Shown here in pieces: positions 25,648-33,397 of a stretch of 64,000 nucleotides of DNA. Below the pieces are notes generated by a model that saw nothing but the letters and a program-made list of their open reading frames with translations, made no database searches and was not told the DNA's origin. The DNA is taken from the NCBI RefSeq assembly GCF_000012865.1, contig NC_007503.1, positions 2,177,001 through 2,241,000 on the forward strand. The letters are read 5' to 3'. Position 1 is the stretch's first letter. The number at the start of each line of letters is the position of its first letter. The stretch comes from Carboxydothermus hydrogenoformans Z-2901 (lineage in GTDB: Bacteria; Bacillota; Z-2901; Carboxydothermales; Carboxydothermaceae). Both the position numbers and the translations under genes were made by a program.

Positions 25648-26541
25648 CTACCATTTATTACCAATCAGGTTTTGCTTGTATATTTTAGCACTAATGACTT
25701 TACCTGTAGGGGTAGCCGCAAGCCCTCCCAGAGCCGTCTCCTTTAAAGATACAGGAAGCGCCCGCCCAATTTCCCCCATTGCATCAATCACTTCATCAAA
25801 AGGAATAGCTGAAACAATTCCCGCTAAAGCCATATCTGCTGCCGCTAAGGCTTGTACCGCCGCCGCAACATTACGCTTTACGCAGGGAACTTCCACTAAA
25901 CCCGCCACCGGATCACAAACTAAACCAAGCATTCCTTTTAAGGCTATGGCTCCTGCATGAACTGCCTGCTCTGGAGTTCCTCCCATTAATTCAGCAGCAG
26001 CAACTGCAGCCATTGCTGCAGCCGAACCACATTCTGCCTGACAGCCTCCCTGGGCTCCGGAAAGAGAAGCTTTATGGGCAATAACTACTCCCACCGCTCC
26101 AGCAGCGTATAACCCTTCAACCACTTTTTCTTCGGGAATACTATACTCTTCCATTAAACTTAACAGCACTCCCGGTAAAACCCCTGCAGAACCTGCTGTA
26201 GGAGCTGCCACAATTAAACCCATGGAAGCATTGGCTTCACTTACAGCTAAAGCATAAGTAATTGCTTTACCAAAAACCCCCAAGGCTAAATTTTTCCCTT
26301 CATCCAGCCGTTTTTTATATTTAACCGCCTGGCCACCCACCAACCCTCCTACCGAAGGTTTTCCGGTAAGCCCTTCCGAAATCGCCTCTTTCATCACTAA
26401 AAGCCTTTTTTGCATAATAGCAATTAATTCTTCCTCAGGAACATCCCGATCTTTAGCTTCCAACAGCAATGCTGTCCCTCCTAAGGTTTGGCCAAGCTTT
26501 TTAGCTTCATTAACTAACTGTTCTACCGATTCAAGATACAT
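25648..26541 (-). CDS. sdaAA: L-serine dehydratase, alpha subunit
   Basis: 297 residues from the ATG at 26541, which has AAGGAGG upstream. Typical features: SVGGLVGGQAVKYKKRLDEG, APTAGSAGVLPGVL, the Cys-containing GAQGGCQAECGSAAAMAAVA and GLVCDPVAGLVEVPC. These Cys hold the oxygen-sensitive [4Fe-4S] cluster that activates L-serine for deamination to pyruvate and ammonia. It works with the beta subunit encoded just upstream (10-base gap). Confidence 0.94.
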   Translation of the reverse strand: MYLESVEQLVNEAKKLGQTLGGTALLLEAKDRDVPEEELIAIMQKRLLVMKEAISEGLTGKPSVGGLVGGQAVKYKKRLDEGKNLALGVFGKAITYALAVSEANASMGLIVAAPTAGSAGVLPGVLLSLMEEYSIPEEKVVEGLYAAGAVGVVIAHKASLSGAQGGCQAECGSAAAMAAVAAAELMGGTPEQAVHAGAIALKGMLGLVCDPVAGLVEVPCVKRNVAAAVQALAAADMALAGIVSAIPFDEVIDAMGEIGRALPVSLKETALGGLAATPTGKVISAKIYKQNLIGNKW

Positions 26542-26551
26542 AGCATCCTCC

Positions 26552-27208
26552 TTACAGCGGGGGAATGGTAAAGCCACCATTTATCCCTGGAAGTCTTTTA
26601 ATTTCCCATAATGTTTCTTCATCAACCGGCTGGTCGGTTTCAATGACCATTAACGCCTCAGCCCCTTTTTGCTGCCTGGAAACACTCATTTGAGCAATGT
26701 TAATTCCGTGCCATGCTAAAACCGATGTTACCTTGGCAACTGCTCCTGGACGGTCAGCATGGGGGACCACTAAAGTTGGGTACTTGGCAGTAATTTTTAC
26801 AGGATAACCATTAATACCGGTAATTAACACTGCACCACCACCGATAGAACTTCCGGTAATCGTAGCTTTATTTTTCGCCCCAGTCAACTCCATATATACC
26901 GTATTAGGGTGAGCTTCGGGCAGTTCTATGGGCAAGAATTCATACTTTAATCCCCGTTCTTCAGCAATTTTTAAACTCTCCCGTATCCGCGAATCATCGG
27001 TATCAAATCCTAACAATCCCGCAATAAGCGCCCGGTCCGTACCGTGCCCTCGATACGTTTCCTTAAAAGAGCCATGCAAGTAGATTTTCGCCTTTTGCGG
27101 TACCTCCCCTAACACCAGCCTTCCTACTTTTCCCAATCTCACCGCTCCAGCGGTATGAGAGCTTGACGGCCCAATCATTACCGGTCCAATAATATCTAAA
27201 ATATCCAT
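26552..27208 (-). CDS. sdaAB: L-serine dehydratase, beta subunit (with ACT domain)
   Basis: 218 residues. The N-terminal half has the family motif IGPSSSHTAGAVRLG and LHGSFKETYRGHGTDRAL. Residues about 145-218 are an ACT domain (TLVVPHADRPGAVAKVTSVL), which commonly binds amino acids and regulates activity. It is paired with sdaAA downstream. An 81-base gap to the threonine ammonia-lyase gene may contain a secondary promoter, but none is obvious. Confidence 0.94.
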   Translation of the reverse strand: MDILDIIGPVMIGPSSSHTAGAVRLGKVGRLVLGEVPQKAKIYLHGSFKETYRGHGTDRALIAGLLGFDTDDSRIRESLKIAEERGLKYEFLPIELPEAHPNTVYMELTGAKNKATITGSSIGGGAVLITGINGYPVKITAKYPTLVVPHADRPGAVAKVTSVLAWHGINIAQMSVSRQQKGAEALMVIETDQPVDEETLWEIKRLPGINGGFTIPPL

Positions 27209-27289
27209 CTTTCCTTTCCTACCTTTTCGCTAACTTAAACTAAATCTCAATCCGGTTGGCTACTTGTACCAATTTATTTAAATTCTGCA

Positions 27290-28519
27290 TTATACATCCA
27301 ATGAAGTAAGCGTTGGGGAAATATTGACAAAATAATGGTGCTGTTTTAAAAGACTTTGAATCTCTTCAACCTGTTCAGGTTCAGCTGTTTCAAGCTCCAA
27401 TTCTACCTGAGCCGAACCCAATGGGACATTTATAGCTTCTCGATTGTGAATTACTGATAACACGTTGGCTCCTGTGCTGGCAATTATCTGGAGTAATTGG
27501 CTTAGAGTTCCTGGCTTGTCCGGAATAACGGTATTCAAGAAAATTTTTCTGCCATCCTTTACTAAACCTCTGTTAATAATGCGTGATAAAAGATTTACGT
27601 CAATATTTCCACCACTTATAAGTGCTACAATTTTACTTTTTTTATAATGAGATAATCGATTTAAAACAGCTGCAACGGATACCGCTCCAGCCCCTTCAGC
27701 TACGGTTTTCGCCCTTTCCATCAAAAACAATATAGCACTAGCGATTTCATCTTCATCAACAGTAACAATATCATCTACATAATGTTTTACAATTTCAAAA
27801 GTTAAGTCCCCAGGGTTTCTAACCGCAATACCATCAGCAATTGTGGGGTGGCCACTTATATTTGTAAGTTGTCCTCGGGCTAATGACTCTGCCATGGAAG
27901 GCATATTTTTAGCTTGAACACCAATAACATGCACCTTTGGTCTTAAGTTTTTTATGGCAACTGCAATTCCTGCAATTAAACCACCACCTCCGATAGGCAC
28001 TACAACTACTTCCACATCTGGTAAATCTTCTAAAATTTCTAACGCTATAGTTCCCTGACCTGCAATAACTTGTGGATCATTAAATGGATGAATGAAGGTA
28101 GCTTTTGTTTCTAACTGAATTCGTTTAGCTTCTTCATACGCTTCATCATAAACGTTACCATGCAATACTACTTTTGCTCCATATTGACTTGTAGCCTTTA
28201 TTTTGGACAATGGAGCGTGTCTTGGCATGACAATAGTGGAACGGATTCCATAAAGGGTTGCTGCCAGAGCTACACCTTGGGCGTGGTTGCCAGCAGATGA
28301 AGCAACAACTCCTCTTTTCTTTTCATTTTCACTTAAACTCGCTATTTTATAATAAGCCCCTCTTAACTTAAATGAACCAGTACGCTGTAAGTTTTCCATT
28401 TTTAAATAGATATGGTTACCAGTCATTTCACTTAGAGTGGTATTATACACGAGAGGTGTCTTGTGGGCAATTTTGCCTAAAATTTCACTGGCTTTTTTTA
28501 CTTCTTCTAGTGAAACCAT
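27290..28519 (-). CDS. ilvA: Threonine ammonia-lyase (threonine/serine dehydratase) with C-terminal ACT domain
   Basis: 409 residues. PLP enzyme of fold type II: the PLP lysine is in RTGSFKLRGAYYK (about residue 50), the phosphate loop is VPIGGGGLIAG, and SSAGNHAQGVALAA binds substrate. The C-terminal 75 residues form an ACT domain (NTVIPDKPGTLSQLLQIIAS). It deaminates L-threonine to 2-oxobutanoate. The length and single ACT domain fit the TdcB/IlvA hybrid class common in Firmicutes; catabolic use is favoured by the operon (ridA upstream, serine dehydratase and permease downstream). Confidence 0.92.
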   Translation of the reverse strand: MVSLEEVKKASEILGKIAHKTPLVYNTTLSEMTGNHIYLKMENLQRTGSFKLRGAYYKIASLSENEKKRGVVASSAGNHAQGVALAATLYGIRSTIVMPRHAPLSKIKATSQYGAKVVLHGNVYDEAYEEAKRIQLETKATFIHPFNDPQVIAGQGTIALEILEDLPDVEVVVVPIGGGGLIAGIAVAIKNLRPKVHVIGVQAKNMPSMAESLARGQLTNISGHPTIADGIAVRNPGDLTFEIVKHYVDDIVTVDEDEIASAILFLMERAKTVAEGAGAVSVAAVLNRLSHYKKSKIVALISGGNIDVNLLSRIINRGLVKDGRKIFLNTVIPDKPGTLSQLLQIIASTGANVLSVIHNREAINVPLGSAQVELELETAEPEQVEEIQSLLKQHHYFVNISPTLTSLDV

Positions 28520-28541
28520 GAATTTTCACCTTCTAATGAAT

Positions 28542-28919
28542 TTATTTACAAGCAACAACTTCTACTTCTACCAGCGCGCCTTTTGGCAAACTAGCAACAG
28601 CTATGCATGAACGTGCCGGAAAAACCTCACCAAAATATTCACTGTAAATTTTATTCACAGTAGTAAAGTCATCCATATTGGTAATAAAAATTGTAGTTTT
28701 AACCACATGGCTAAATTCCATACCCGCTGCAGATAAGATCTGCCTTATATTTTCCATTGCCTGTTTTATTTGGGCTTCAACTCCTCCTGGTACAAGTTCA
28801 CCAGTCTGAGGATTAATACCAATTTGACCAGAGACAAATAGAAATCCATTTACCTTTATAGCCTGAGAATAGGGACCAATAGCTTGTGGCGCTTTGCTGG
28901 TGTTAATAACTTCTTTCAT
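28542..28919 (-). CDS. ridA: RidA family enamine/imine deaminase
   Basis: 125 residues. SKAPQAIGPYSQAIKVNGFL, FVSGQIGINPQTGEL and PARSCIAVASLPKGALVEVE contain the family's catalytic Arg and conserved Gly. RidA hydrolyses the reactive 2-aminoacrylate and 2-aminocrotonate formed by serine and threonine dehydratases. It sits exactly where that is useful, between the regulator (ATGA overlap) and ilvA. Confidence 0.94.
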   Translation of the reverse strand: MKEVINTSKAPQAIGPYSQAIKVNGFLFVSGQIGINPQTGELVPGGVEAQIKQAMENIRQILSAAGMEFSHVVKTTIFITNMDDFTTVNKIYSEYFGEVFPARSCIAVASLPKGALVEVEVVACK

Positions 28920-29590
28920 TTCTCATCCCTCTTCTTATAATTGTTTAGATACCTATATATTGTACTTTCCGAGGTTTTTAGATATTTTGCAAGTTCGGTT
29001 ACTGCACCTTTTAATAAAAAGAAGCCTTTATCATTTAATTTTTGGACAATTTCTATTTTTTCTTCTTGTGACAACCGCTCCGGTGGAACGTTGAACTGTT
29101 TAATAGTTTCTTCAATAAGGGATGACATTAAGTCTTCTAAAGATGGGTTCGTAACTTCCAAAAACTCACTTCTTAAATTAATTTTTTGAGCTTGTTTATC
29201 TGTGTCTATATTCATAATAAAGTCGTCAATAAATTTACGTGCTTGTAAAGCAGTACTAAGGTCCACATTTACGCATAACATTCCAACTAATTCACCATTA
29301 TCATCCTTAATGAAAAAAGTAGACGAACGTAACGGTTTTCCATCTTTTGTCCGAGCAGGATAGTTAACCATAGCATCTTGCGTTTGATACAATTTTTCTT
29401 TTAAAAATTTTAGCCCTAAATCGGTAAGCGGTCCTCCCACCTTTCGCCCACTAATATGACCGTTCCGTATTGCAATAATTGAACTCTCTACGTTTGTAAC
29501 ATCGTGTAGAACAACCTCACAGTGTGGCCCGACAATAGCAGCAATGAAATCTACCAAAGGAATAAATCTTTCCAATAACTTTTCCTTCAC
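28916..29590 (-). CDS. YheO/DauR-type transcriptional regulator (PAS-like plus helix-turn-helix)
   Basis: 224 residues. Residues 8-120 are a YheO-like PAS domain: LVDFIAAIVGPHCEVVLHDV, IRNGHISGRKVGGPLTDLGL and SSTFFIKDDNGELVGMLCVN. The C-terminus is a helix-turn-helix (AVTELAKYLKTSESTIYRYL). Relatives include DauR of Pseudomonas, which governs D-amino acid use. As first gene of the serine/threonine operon, it probably senses the substrate and controls the operon. A sharp AT-rich upstream region (29591-29769) should hold the promoter, but no clear sigma-A boxes were found. Confidence 0.88.
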   Translation of the reverse strand: MKEKLLERFIPLVDFIAAIVGPHCEVVLHDVTNVESSIIAIRNGHISGRKVGGPLTDLGLKFLKEKLYQTQDAMVNYPARTKDGKPLRSSTFFIKDDNGELVGMLCVNVDLSTALQARKFIDDFIMNIDTDKQAQKINLRSEFLEVTNPSLEDLMSSLIEETIKQFNVPPERLSQEEKIEIVQKLNDKGFFLLKGAVTELAKYLKTSESTIYRYLNNYKKRDEK

Positions 29591-29769
29591 CTTATCCCCC
29601 CTCAGTGAGATTATTTGTGTTGTTAGTAATTTTGAAAATAATTTTACCTTTTATGCCAAATTTTTTTCACAGAAATAATTCTGCATAAAAATAAAAAATC
29701 CTTCTTATAATAAAAATTTTTTTGCAACTTAAAAATTAGTAATCAACGTATTTTTTAAAATTATCAATA

Positions 29770-30024
29770 TTATTTGCAAAAAAAAATAACTGCTTTTGTT
29801 GTAGTAGTTGCTGTATAAGTGTTACCGTCTTTACTGATTTCAACACTTAACGTTTGCCCATTATCTGGTGCAGGATTAACCCTAACTTCCAACGGATTGT
29901 CTTGTGTTAACAGAAAGCCACCTGCCAAATAAGCATCTGTTGGCGTATCAGCCAAGACAATTGTAGATGTTGCAAATAACAGCAATAATGCACCCGTGAG
30001 TCTGCACCCATGCCGGGCGCACAC
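29770..30024 (-). pseudogene. Short secreted-protein-like frame, probably a remnant
   Basis: 84 codons from a GTG with no ribosome site. A hydrophobic stretch GALLLLFATSTIVLA resembles a signal peptide, followed by a beta-rich segment (PLEVRVNPAPDNGQTLSVEI, then a Thr run). It lies between a terminator and the regulator's upstream region and ends in AT-rich sequence. I cannot assign a family; it may be the tail or relic of a larger exported protein. Confidence 0.3.
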
Positions 30025-30028
30025 ATAT

Positions 30029-30052
30029 AAAAAGCGAGGTGTACTACCTCGC
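30029..30052 (-). terminator. Terminator after the 177-residue membrane protein gene
   Basis: Minus strand: GCGAGGT pairs with ACCTCGC over a 5-base loop (30034-30052), followed by TTTTT. It lies ten bases past the stop. Confidence 0.85.
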
Positions 30053-30061
30053 CTTTTCCTT

Positions 30062-30595
30062 TTAATCCATATGTTGTTCAGCTTCCTGATGTCCGTGAGT
30101 AATGACTTCAGGATTTTTTGCTAAGTCCTGAAGATAGGTCCAAGAGGCAAAAGCTAAGGTTAAAATAACAACCCCGGCAATTAACTTTTCTTTTAATTTC
30201 GGCTTAATACCATGTTTTACCGTAAAGCTAATCAGCGAAATAACTAAGCCTGCAGGTATTAAGTAACTGGCATAAGCCGGTTCTTCATCAAAATGCTGAA
30301 TACCCCCACTCATCATCCCTATACCTACCGATAAAAACAATGAAAATAGTAAAAACTTCACCGTTTCCGTACCACTTAATTCTCGCCTGTTTAATTTCAC
30401 CTCATAAAGATATGAGGCAATCACGAAAAGCACTATACCTATACTCATGATCAAAGAATATCGAGCAGGATTTAAAGGCATGTGGACTATAGAACCGGAA
30501 ATAAGCCCCATTCCAAGAAAATAAAAGGCATAACTAAAATACGGAAACAAAACCTTTTGCCAGGAATTTTGGAAAGAATGATTGTTGATTTCCAT
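30062..30595 (-). CDS. Membrane protein with an internal duplication carrying conserved His
   Basis: 177 residues and about five membrane helices. Two related segments are visible: LGMGLISGSIVHMPLNPARY (about 27-46) and VGIGMMSGGIQHFDEEPAYA (about 91-110). Each has G-x-x-S-G-x-I-x-H at a helix end, so the protein looks like a tandem duplication with one His per half. The tail HGHQEAEQHMD is rich in His. Such His could bind a metal or heme, but no known family was recognised. It is divergent from the Met/His-rich protein and polyferredoxin genes, with a shared 186-base regulatory gap. Confidence 0.75.
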   Translation of the reverse strand: MEINNHSFQNSWQKVLFPYFSYAFYFLGMGLISGSIVHMPLNPARYSLIMSIGIVLFVIASYLYEVKLNRRELSGTETVKFLLFSLFLSVGIGMMSGGIQHFDEEPAYASYLIPAGLVISLISFTVKHGIKPKLKEKLIAGVVILTLAFASWTYLQDLAKNPEVITHGHQEAEQHMD

Positions 30596-30664
30596 CCCGC
30601 ACCTCCCTATTTTTTTACACTAACTTATAATTAACAGCAAACTTTTACGGATCCTTAATCAAAA

Positions 30665-30707
30665 TGTTACAAAACTACTACAACTTATAGTTTTAATTTT
30701 TGTAACA
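30665..30707. promoter_or_regulatory. Long inverted repeat in the divergent gap
   Basis: TGTTACAAAA at 30665-30674 and TTTTGTAACA at 30698-30707 are perfect inverted repeats. Nested inside are AAAACTA and TAGTTTT (30671-30677 and 30688-30694), extending the pairing. It stands midway between the divergent starts at 30595 and 30782 and may be a regulator site controlling both. Confidence 0.45.
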
Positions 30708-30781
30708 CTTTCGTTATGTTTTTTAAACATCTTTTTGCTAAAGTAAGCAACAGCAAAATCTACTACAGGAGGTGATAGGCT

Positions 30782-31168
30782 ATGAAAGCAGCAACAAAAG
30801 TTCTAACTCTTTTAGTACTGTTTATCTTTATTTTAGGTAACATTACGTTGGCCAGCGGCGGGCATGATTCCGTAACTAATGACAGCTCGATGTTCTCGGG
30901 AAATATGGAAATGTCAAAGGATAATATGAATAACAACAAGCAAAACACCTTGTCTGCAGAAAATACGGATATGTCAAATGACAGTACCGATGACCACCAA
31001 CAAAGCGGCATGGATAGCCATGAAGCCAGCGATTCTCACGCATCAAGCGATATCCCTTGGAGTTTTTTAAAAGTTATAGGCATTTTAAATACAGGCATAA
31101 TTTTAACTGGACTTATATCCCGTTATCTTCCCGAAAGAGAGGAGTTGAAAAATGAATCAGGTACTTAA
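30782..31168 (+). CDS. Exported Met/His/Asp-rich protein with C-terminal membrane helix
   Basis: 128 residues. A signal peptide or N-terminal anchor (VLTLLVLFIFILGNITLA) is followed by about 65 low-complexity residues rich in Met, His, Asp, Ser and Asn (SMFSGNMEMSKDNMNNN, then GMDSHEASDSHASSD). A membrane helix closes the protein (FLKVIGILNTGIILTGLI). Met/His-rich exported segments often bind copper or silver; this is inference. AGGAGGTGAT gives a strong start. The stop overlaps the start of the polyferredoxin gene by 17 bases, so the two are translated together. Confidence 0.75.
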   Translation: MKAATKVLTLLVLFIFILGNITLASGGHDSVTNDSSMFSGNMEMSKDNMNNNKQNTLSAENTDMSNDSTDDHQQSGMDSHEASDSHASSDIPWSFLKVIGILNTGIILTGLISRYLPEREELKNESGT

Positions 31169-32474
31169 AAATATCCTTAAAAGCCGCTGGTATCCGGTAA
31201 TTTTCCAGATCATTACATTATTTTTCTTTAGCATTGTTATTTATACTCTAATCACCGGCCCCGCATCACCCCATGATAATTTTGGTACAGCTCTCACCTG
31301 GGTGCTTTGGTGGCCGATAATCCCGTTAATTTTCCTTTTGCTTGGTCGCTTTTGGTGTGCTATCTGCCCCTTTGCCACCATCAATGATTTTGTGCAAAAA
31401 TTTGCTGGAATGAAACTTAAAGTTCCCAACTTTCTTAAAAAGTACGGAATTTGGATTATTGATGCGACCTTTATCATCATAACCTGGTCGGACCACATCT
31501 GGGGAATCGTCGAAAACCCTCGTGGTTCAGGAATCCTGCTTCTTTTAATAACTACCGGTGTTATCTTTTCCGGAGTATTATTTGAAAGGCGTACCTGGTG
31601 CCGTTATCTTTGTTTCTTAGGTGGTCTTGCAGGTAACTATTCCCGAACAGGTATGCTAAAATTACGAGCTACCCCGGATATTTGTAAAAATTGCACCACT
31701 CTTGCTTGCTATAAAGGTAGTAAAAATGCCCCTGGTTGCCCGTTATTTGAGGTTCCTAGAAATATGCAAACCAGCGCAACCTGTAATCTCTGTGGCTATT
31801 GTGTTAAAAATTGTCCAAATGATTCAATAAATATCTCTTTTAAACCCCCTGCCAGTGAACTTTGGTTTATTAAACGGCCACGCCTTGAAGAGTCATTTTT
31901 GGCAATTGTAATTATGGGTATCGTTTTTGTACAGAACCTTACCATGTTAGAAATCTGGCAGAAATGGCAAAAAGCTTTAACTAATATTCTCCACACTGAT
32001 AGTTATCCAGTATTATTTACAGTACTATTTTTAATTGCCATGACCATACCAGTAGTCCTAACCTTAGTTGCAAGTAAAGGTGCCTCTTATGCCAATCGCC
32101 AAAAAACTTGGGAAAATTTCGCTCGCTACGGTTATTCCCTTATTCCTTTAGATTTAGCTGGGCATATAGCTCATAACCTATTTCACCTTTTGGCTGAAGG
32201 AAAATCAATTTATTATACAGGTTTAGCCTTTTTCACCGGCAAAAAATTAGAAGGTATGAGCCCTGCTATTGTGAGCTCTTCGACAATAACCTTTTTGCAA
32301 TATACCATATTGGTATTAGGTGCAATTTTGTCGCTATACACCGCCTGGAAAATCGCTAAAAACAACGAACCTAAAAATACCTTCAATGTTTTCTTACCCT
32401 TCAGTATATTAATTATCATCTTCCTCTTAATAAACATTTACCTCTTTATGCTCCCGATGGCTATGAGAATGTAA
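31152..32474 (+). CDS. Membrane-bound polyferredoxin, NosR/NapH/CcoG-like
   Basis: 440 residues. Five or more N-terminal helices carry the NapH/NosR-type Cys pairs C69/C72 (WCAICPF) and C150/C154 (WCRYLCFLGG). Next comes a ferredoxin section: C178, C181, C186, C196 and C211, C214, C217, C221 (CNLCGYCVKNCP), fit for two [4Fe-4S] clusters. After this are about five more helices. The usual role of this family is to pass electrons from quinols or flavins across the membrane to a periplasmic or assembly protein. The acceptor here is unknown; the Met/His-rich partner suggests a metal-centred one. No Nos or Nap genes are present. Confidence 0.85.
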   Translation: MNQVLKNILKSRWYPVIFQIITLFFFSIVIYTLITGPASPHDNFGTALTWVLWWPIIPLIFLLLGRFWCAICPFATINDFVQKFAGMKLKVPNFLKKYGIWIIDATFIIITWSDHIWGIVENPRGSGILLLLITTGVIFSGVLFERRTWCRYLCFLGGLAGNYSRTGMLKLRATPDICKNCTTLACYKGSKNAPGCPLFEVPRNMQTSATCNLCGYCVKNCPNDSINISFKPPASELWFIKRPRLEESFLAIVIMGIVFVQNLTMLEIWQKWQKALTNILHTDSYPVLFTVLFLIAMTIPVVLTLVASKGASYANRQKTWENFARYGYSLIPLDLAGHIAHNLFHLLAEGKSIYYTGLAFFTGKKLEGMSPAIVSSSTITFLQYTILVLGAILSLYTAWKIAKNNEPKNTFNVFLPFSILIIIFLLINIYLFMLPMAMRM

Positions 32475-32491
32475 TAACTTAGAAGACTTAA

Positions 32492-32525
32492 CAAAAATAC
32501 CCCCATATTTAAGGGGGTATCATCT
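32492..32525. terminator. Bidirectional terminator between convergent genes
   Basis: ATACCCCC (32497-32504) and GGGGGTAT (32513-32520) form a perfect 8-bp stem. T-rich flanks lie on both strands. Confidence 0.85.
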
Positions 32526-33368
32526 TTATTTGGGAAGATCATTTCTTCCGTAAGGCAGCGGGATATACTGCACCGAAGGCCGGCGGCCCTGGGGTTGCGG
32601 ATATAAATCCATAAGTTCATAAATCTCCCGGGGCAGGTCCGTCGACACCGGAAGTCCCAGCTCTTTTAACTGCTGGGCGGAAATGGGATAGTCGTGGGTC
32701 CAGGTTCCCTGGGATAAAAGCTTGGCCACTTCCCGGGCTTTTTCTAAATCCATCTTATCGGACAAAAGCTCCACCACCGTATTTTCCACCTGGGCTAAAG
32801 CTTTTTTAGCTATATCTGCCATAATCAAAGTTCTGTCTTCGACCTTATCGGGACCCTTTTGCTCCACCACTTTGAGAATTGATGCCGCCGGGTATTCCCC
32901 CAGCTGCGGGTCTACCGGCCCGGCTACCGCATTTTCATCCATGACGATTTCATCGGCAGCAAGAGCGATTAAAGTGCCACCGGACATCGCGTAATGGGGA
33001 ATAAACACCGTAACTTTAGCCGGATGTTTTCTTAACGCCTCTGCTATCTGCTCCGCTGCTAACACCAGGCCACCGGGGGTATGGAGCACCAGGTCAATGG
33101 GCATATCATCGGGGGTAAGGCGAATTGCTCGCAGTATCTGCTCCGAATCTTCAATATTGATGTAACGGCTAACGGGAAGGCCAAGAAAACTAAACGTCTC
33201 CTGCCGGTGAATCATGGTTATTAACCGGGACTTTCTCTTCGTTTCAAAATCCCGGATAATTTTAAGCCGTAAAACCTCAATTTTTTGCTGCTTAAACATT
33301 GGAATTAACGACATCAGTAAAAGTAAAAACCAGAAAAAATCAAAAAGAGAAACTTTCAAGCCTCTCAC
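32526..33368 (-). CDS. Membrane-anchored Clp-fold serine protease (SDH proteinase family)
   Basis: 280 residues. One N-terminal membrane helix (SLFDFFWFLLLLMSLIPMF) precedes a Clp/crotonase-like domain: DLVLHTPGGLVLAAEQIAEA, IPHYAMSGGTLIALAADEIV with the nucleophile Ser in the MSGG turn, and GPVDPQLGEYPAASILKVVE. It matches the PF01972 family (serine dehydrogenase proteinase), a membrane-linked protease of unknown target. Codons and GC content match neighbouring genes. It has a 29-base gap to the GGDEF gene upstream and may be cotranscribed with it. Confidence 0.85.
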   Translation of the reverse strand: MRGLKVSLFDFFWFLLLLMSLIPMFKQQKIEVLRLKIIRDFETKRKSRLITMIHRQETFSFLGLPVSRYINIEDSEQILRAIRLTPDDMPIDLVLHTPGGLVLAAEQIAEALRKHPAKVTVFIPHYAMSGGTLIALAADEIVMDENAVAGPVDPQLGEYPAASILKVVEQKGPDKVEDRTLIMADIAKKALAQVENTVVELLSDKMDLEKAREVAKLLSQGTWTHDYPISAQQLKELGLPVSTDLPREIYELMDLYPQPQGRRPSVQYIPLPYGRNDLPK

Positions 33369-33397
33369 CTCAATTTTCGCAAATTTTTATTTCTCCA

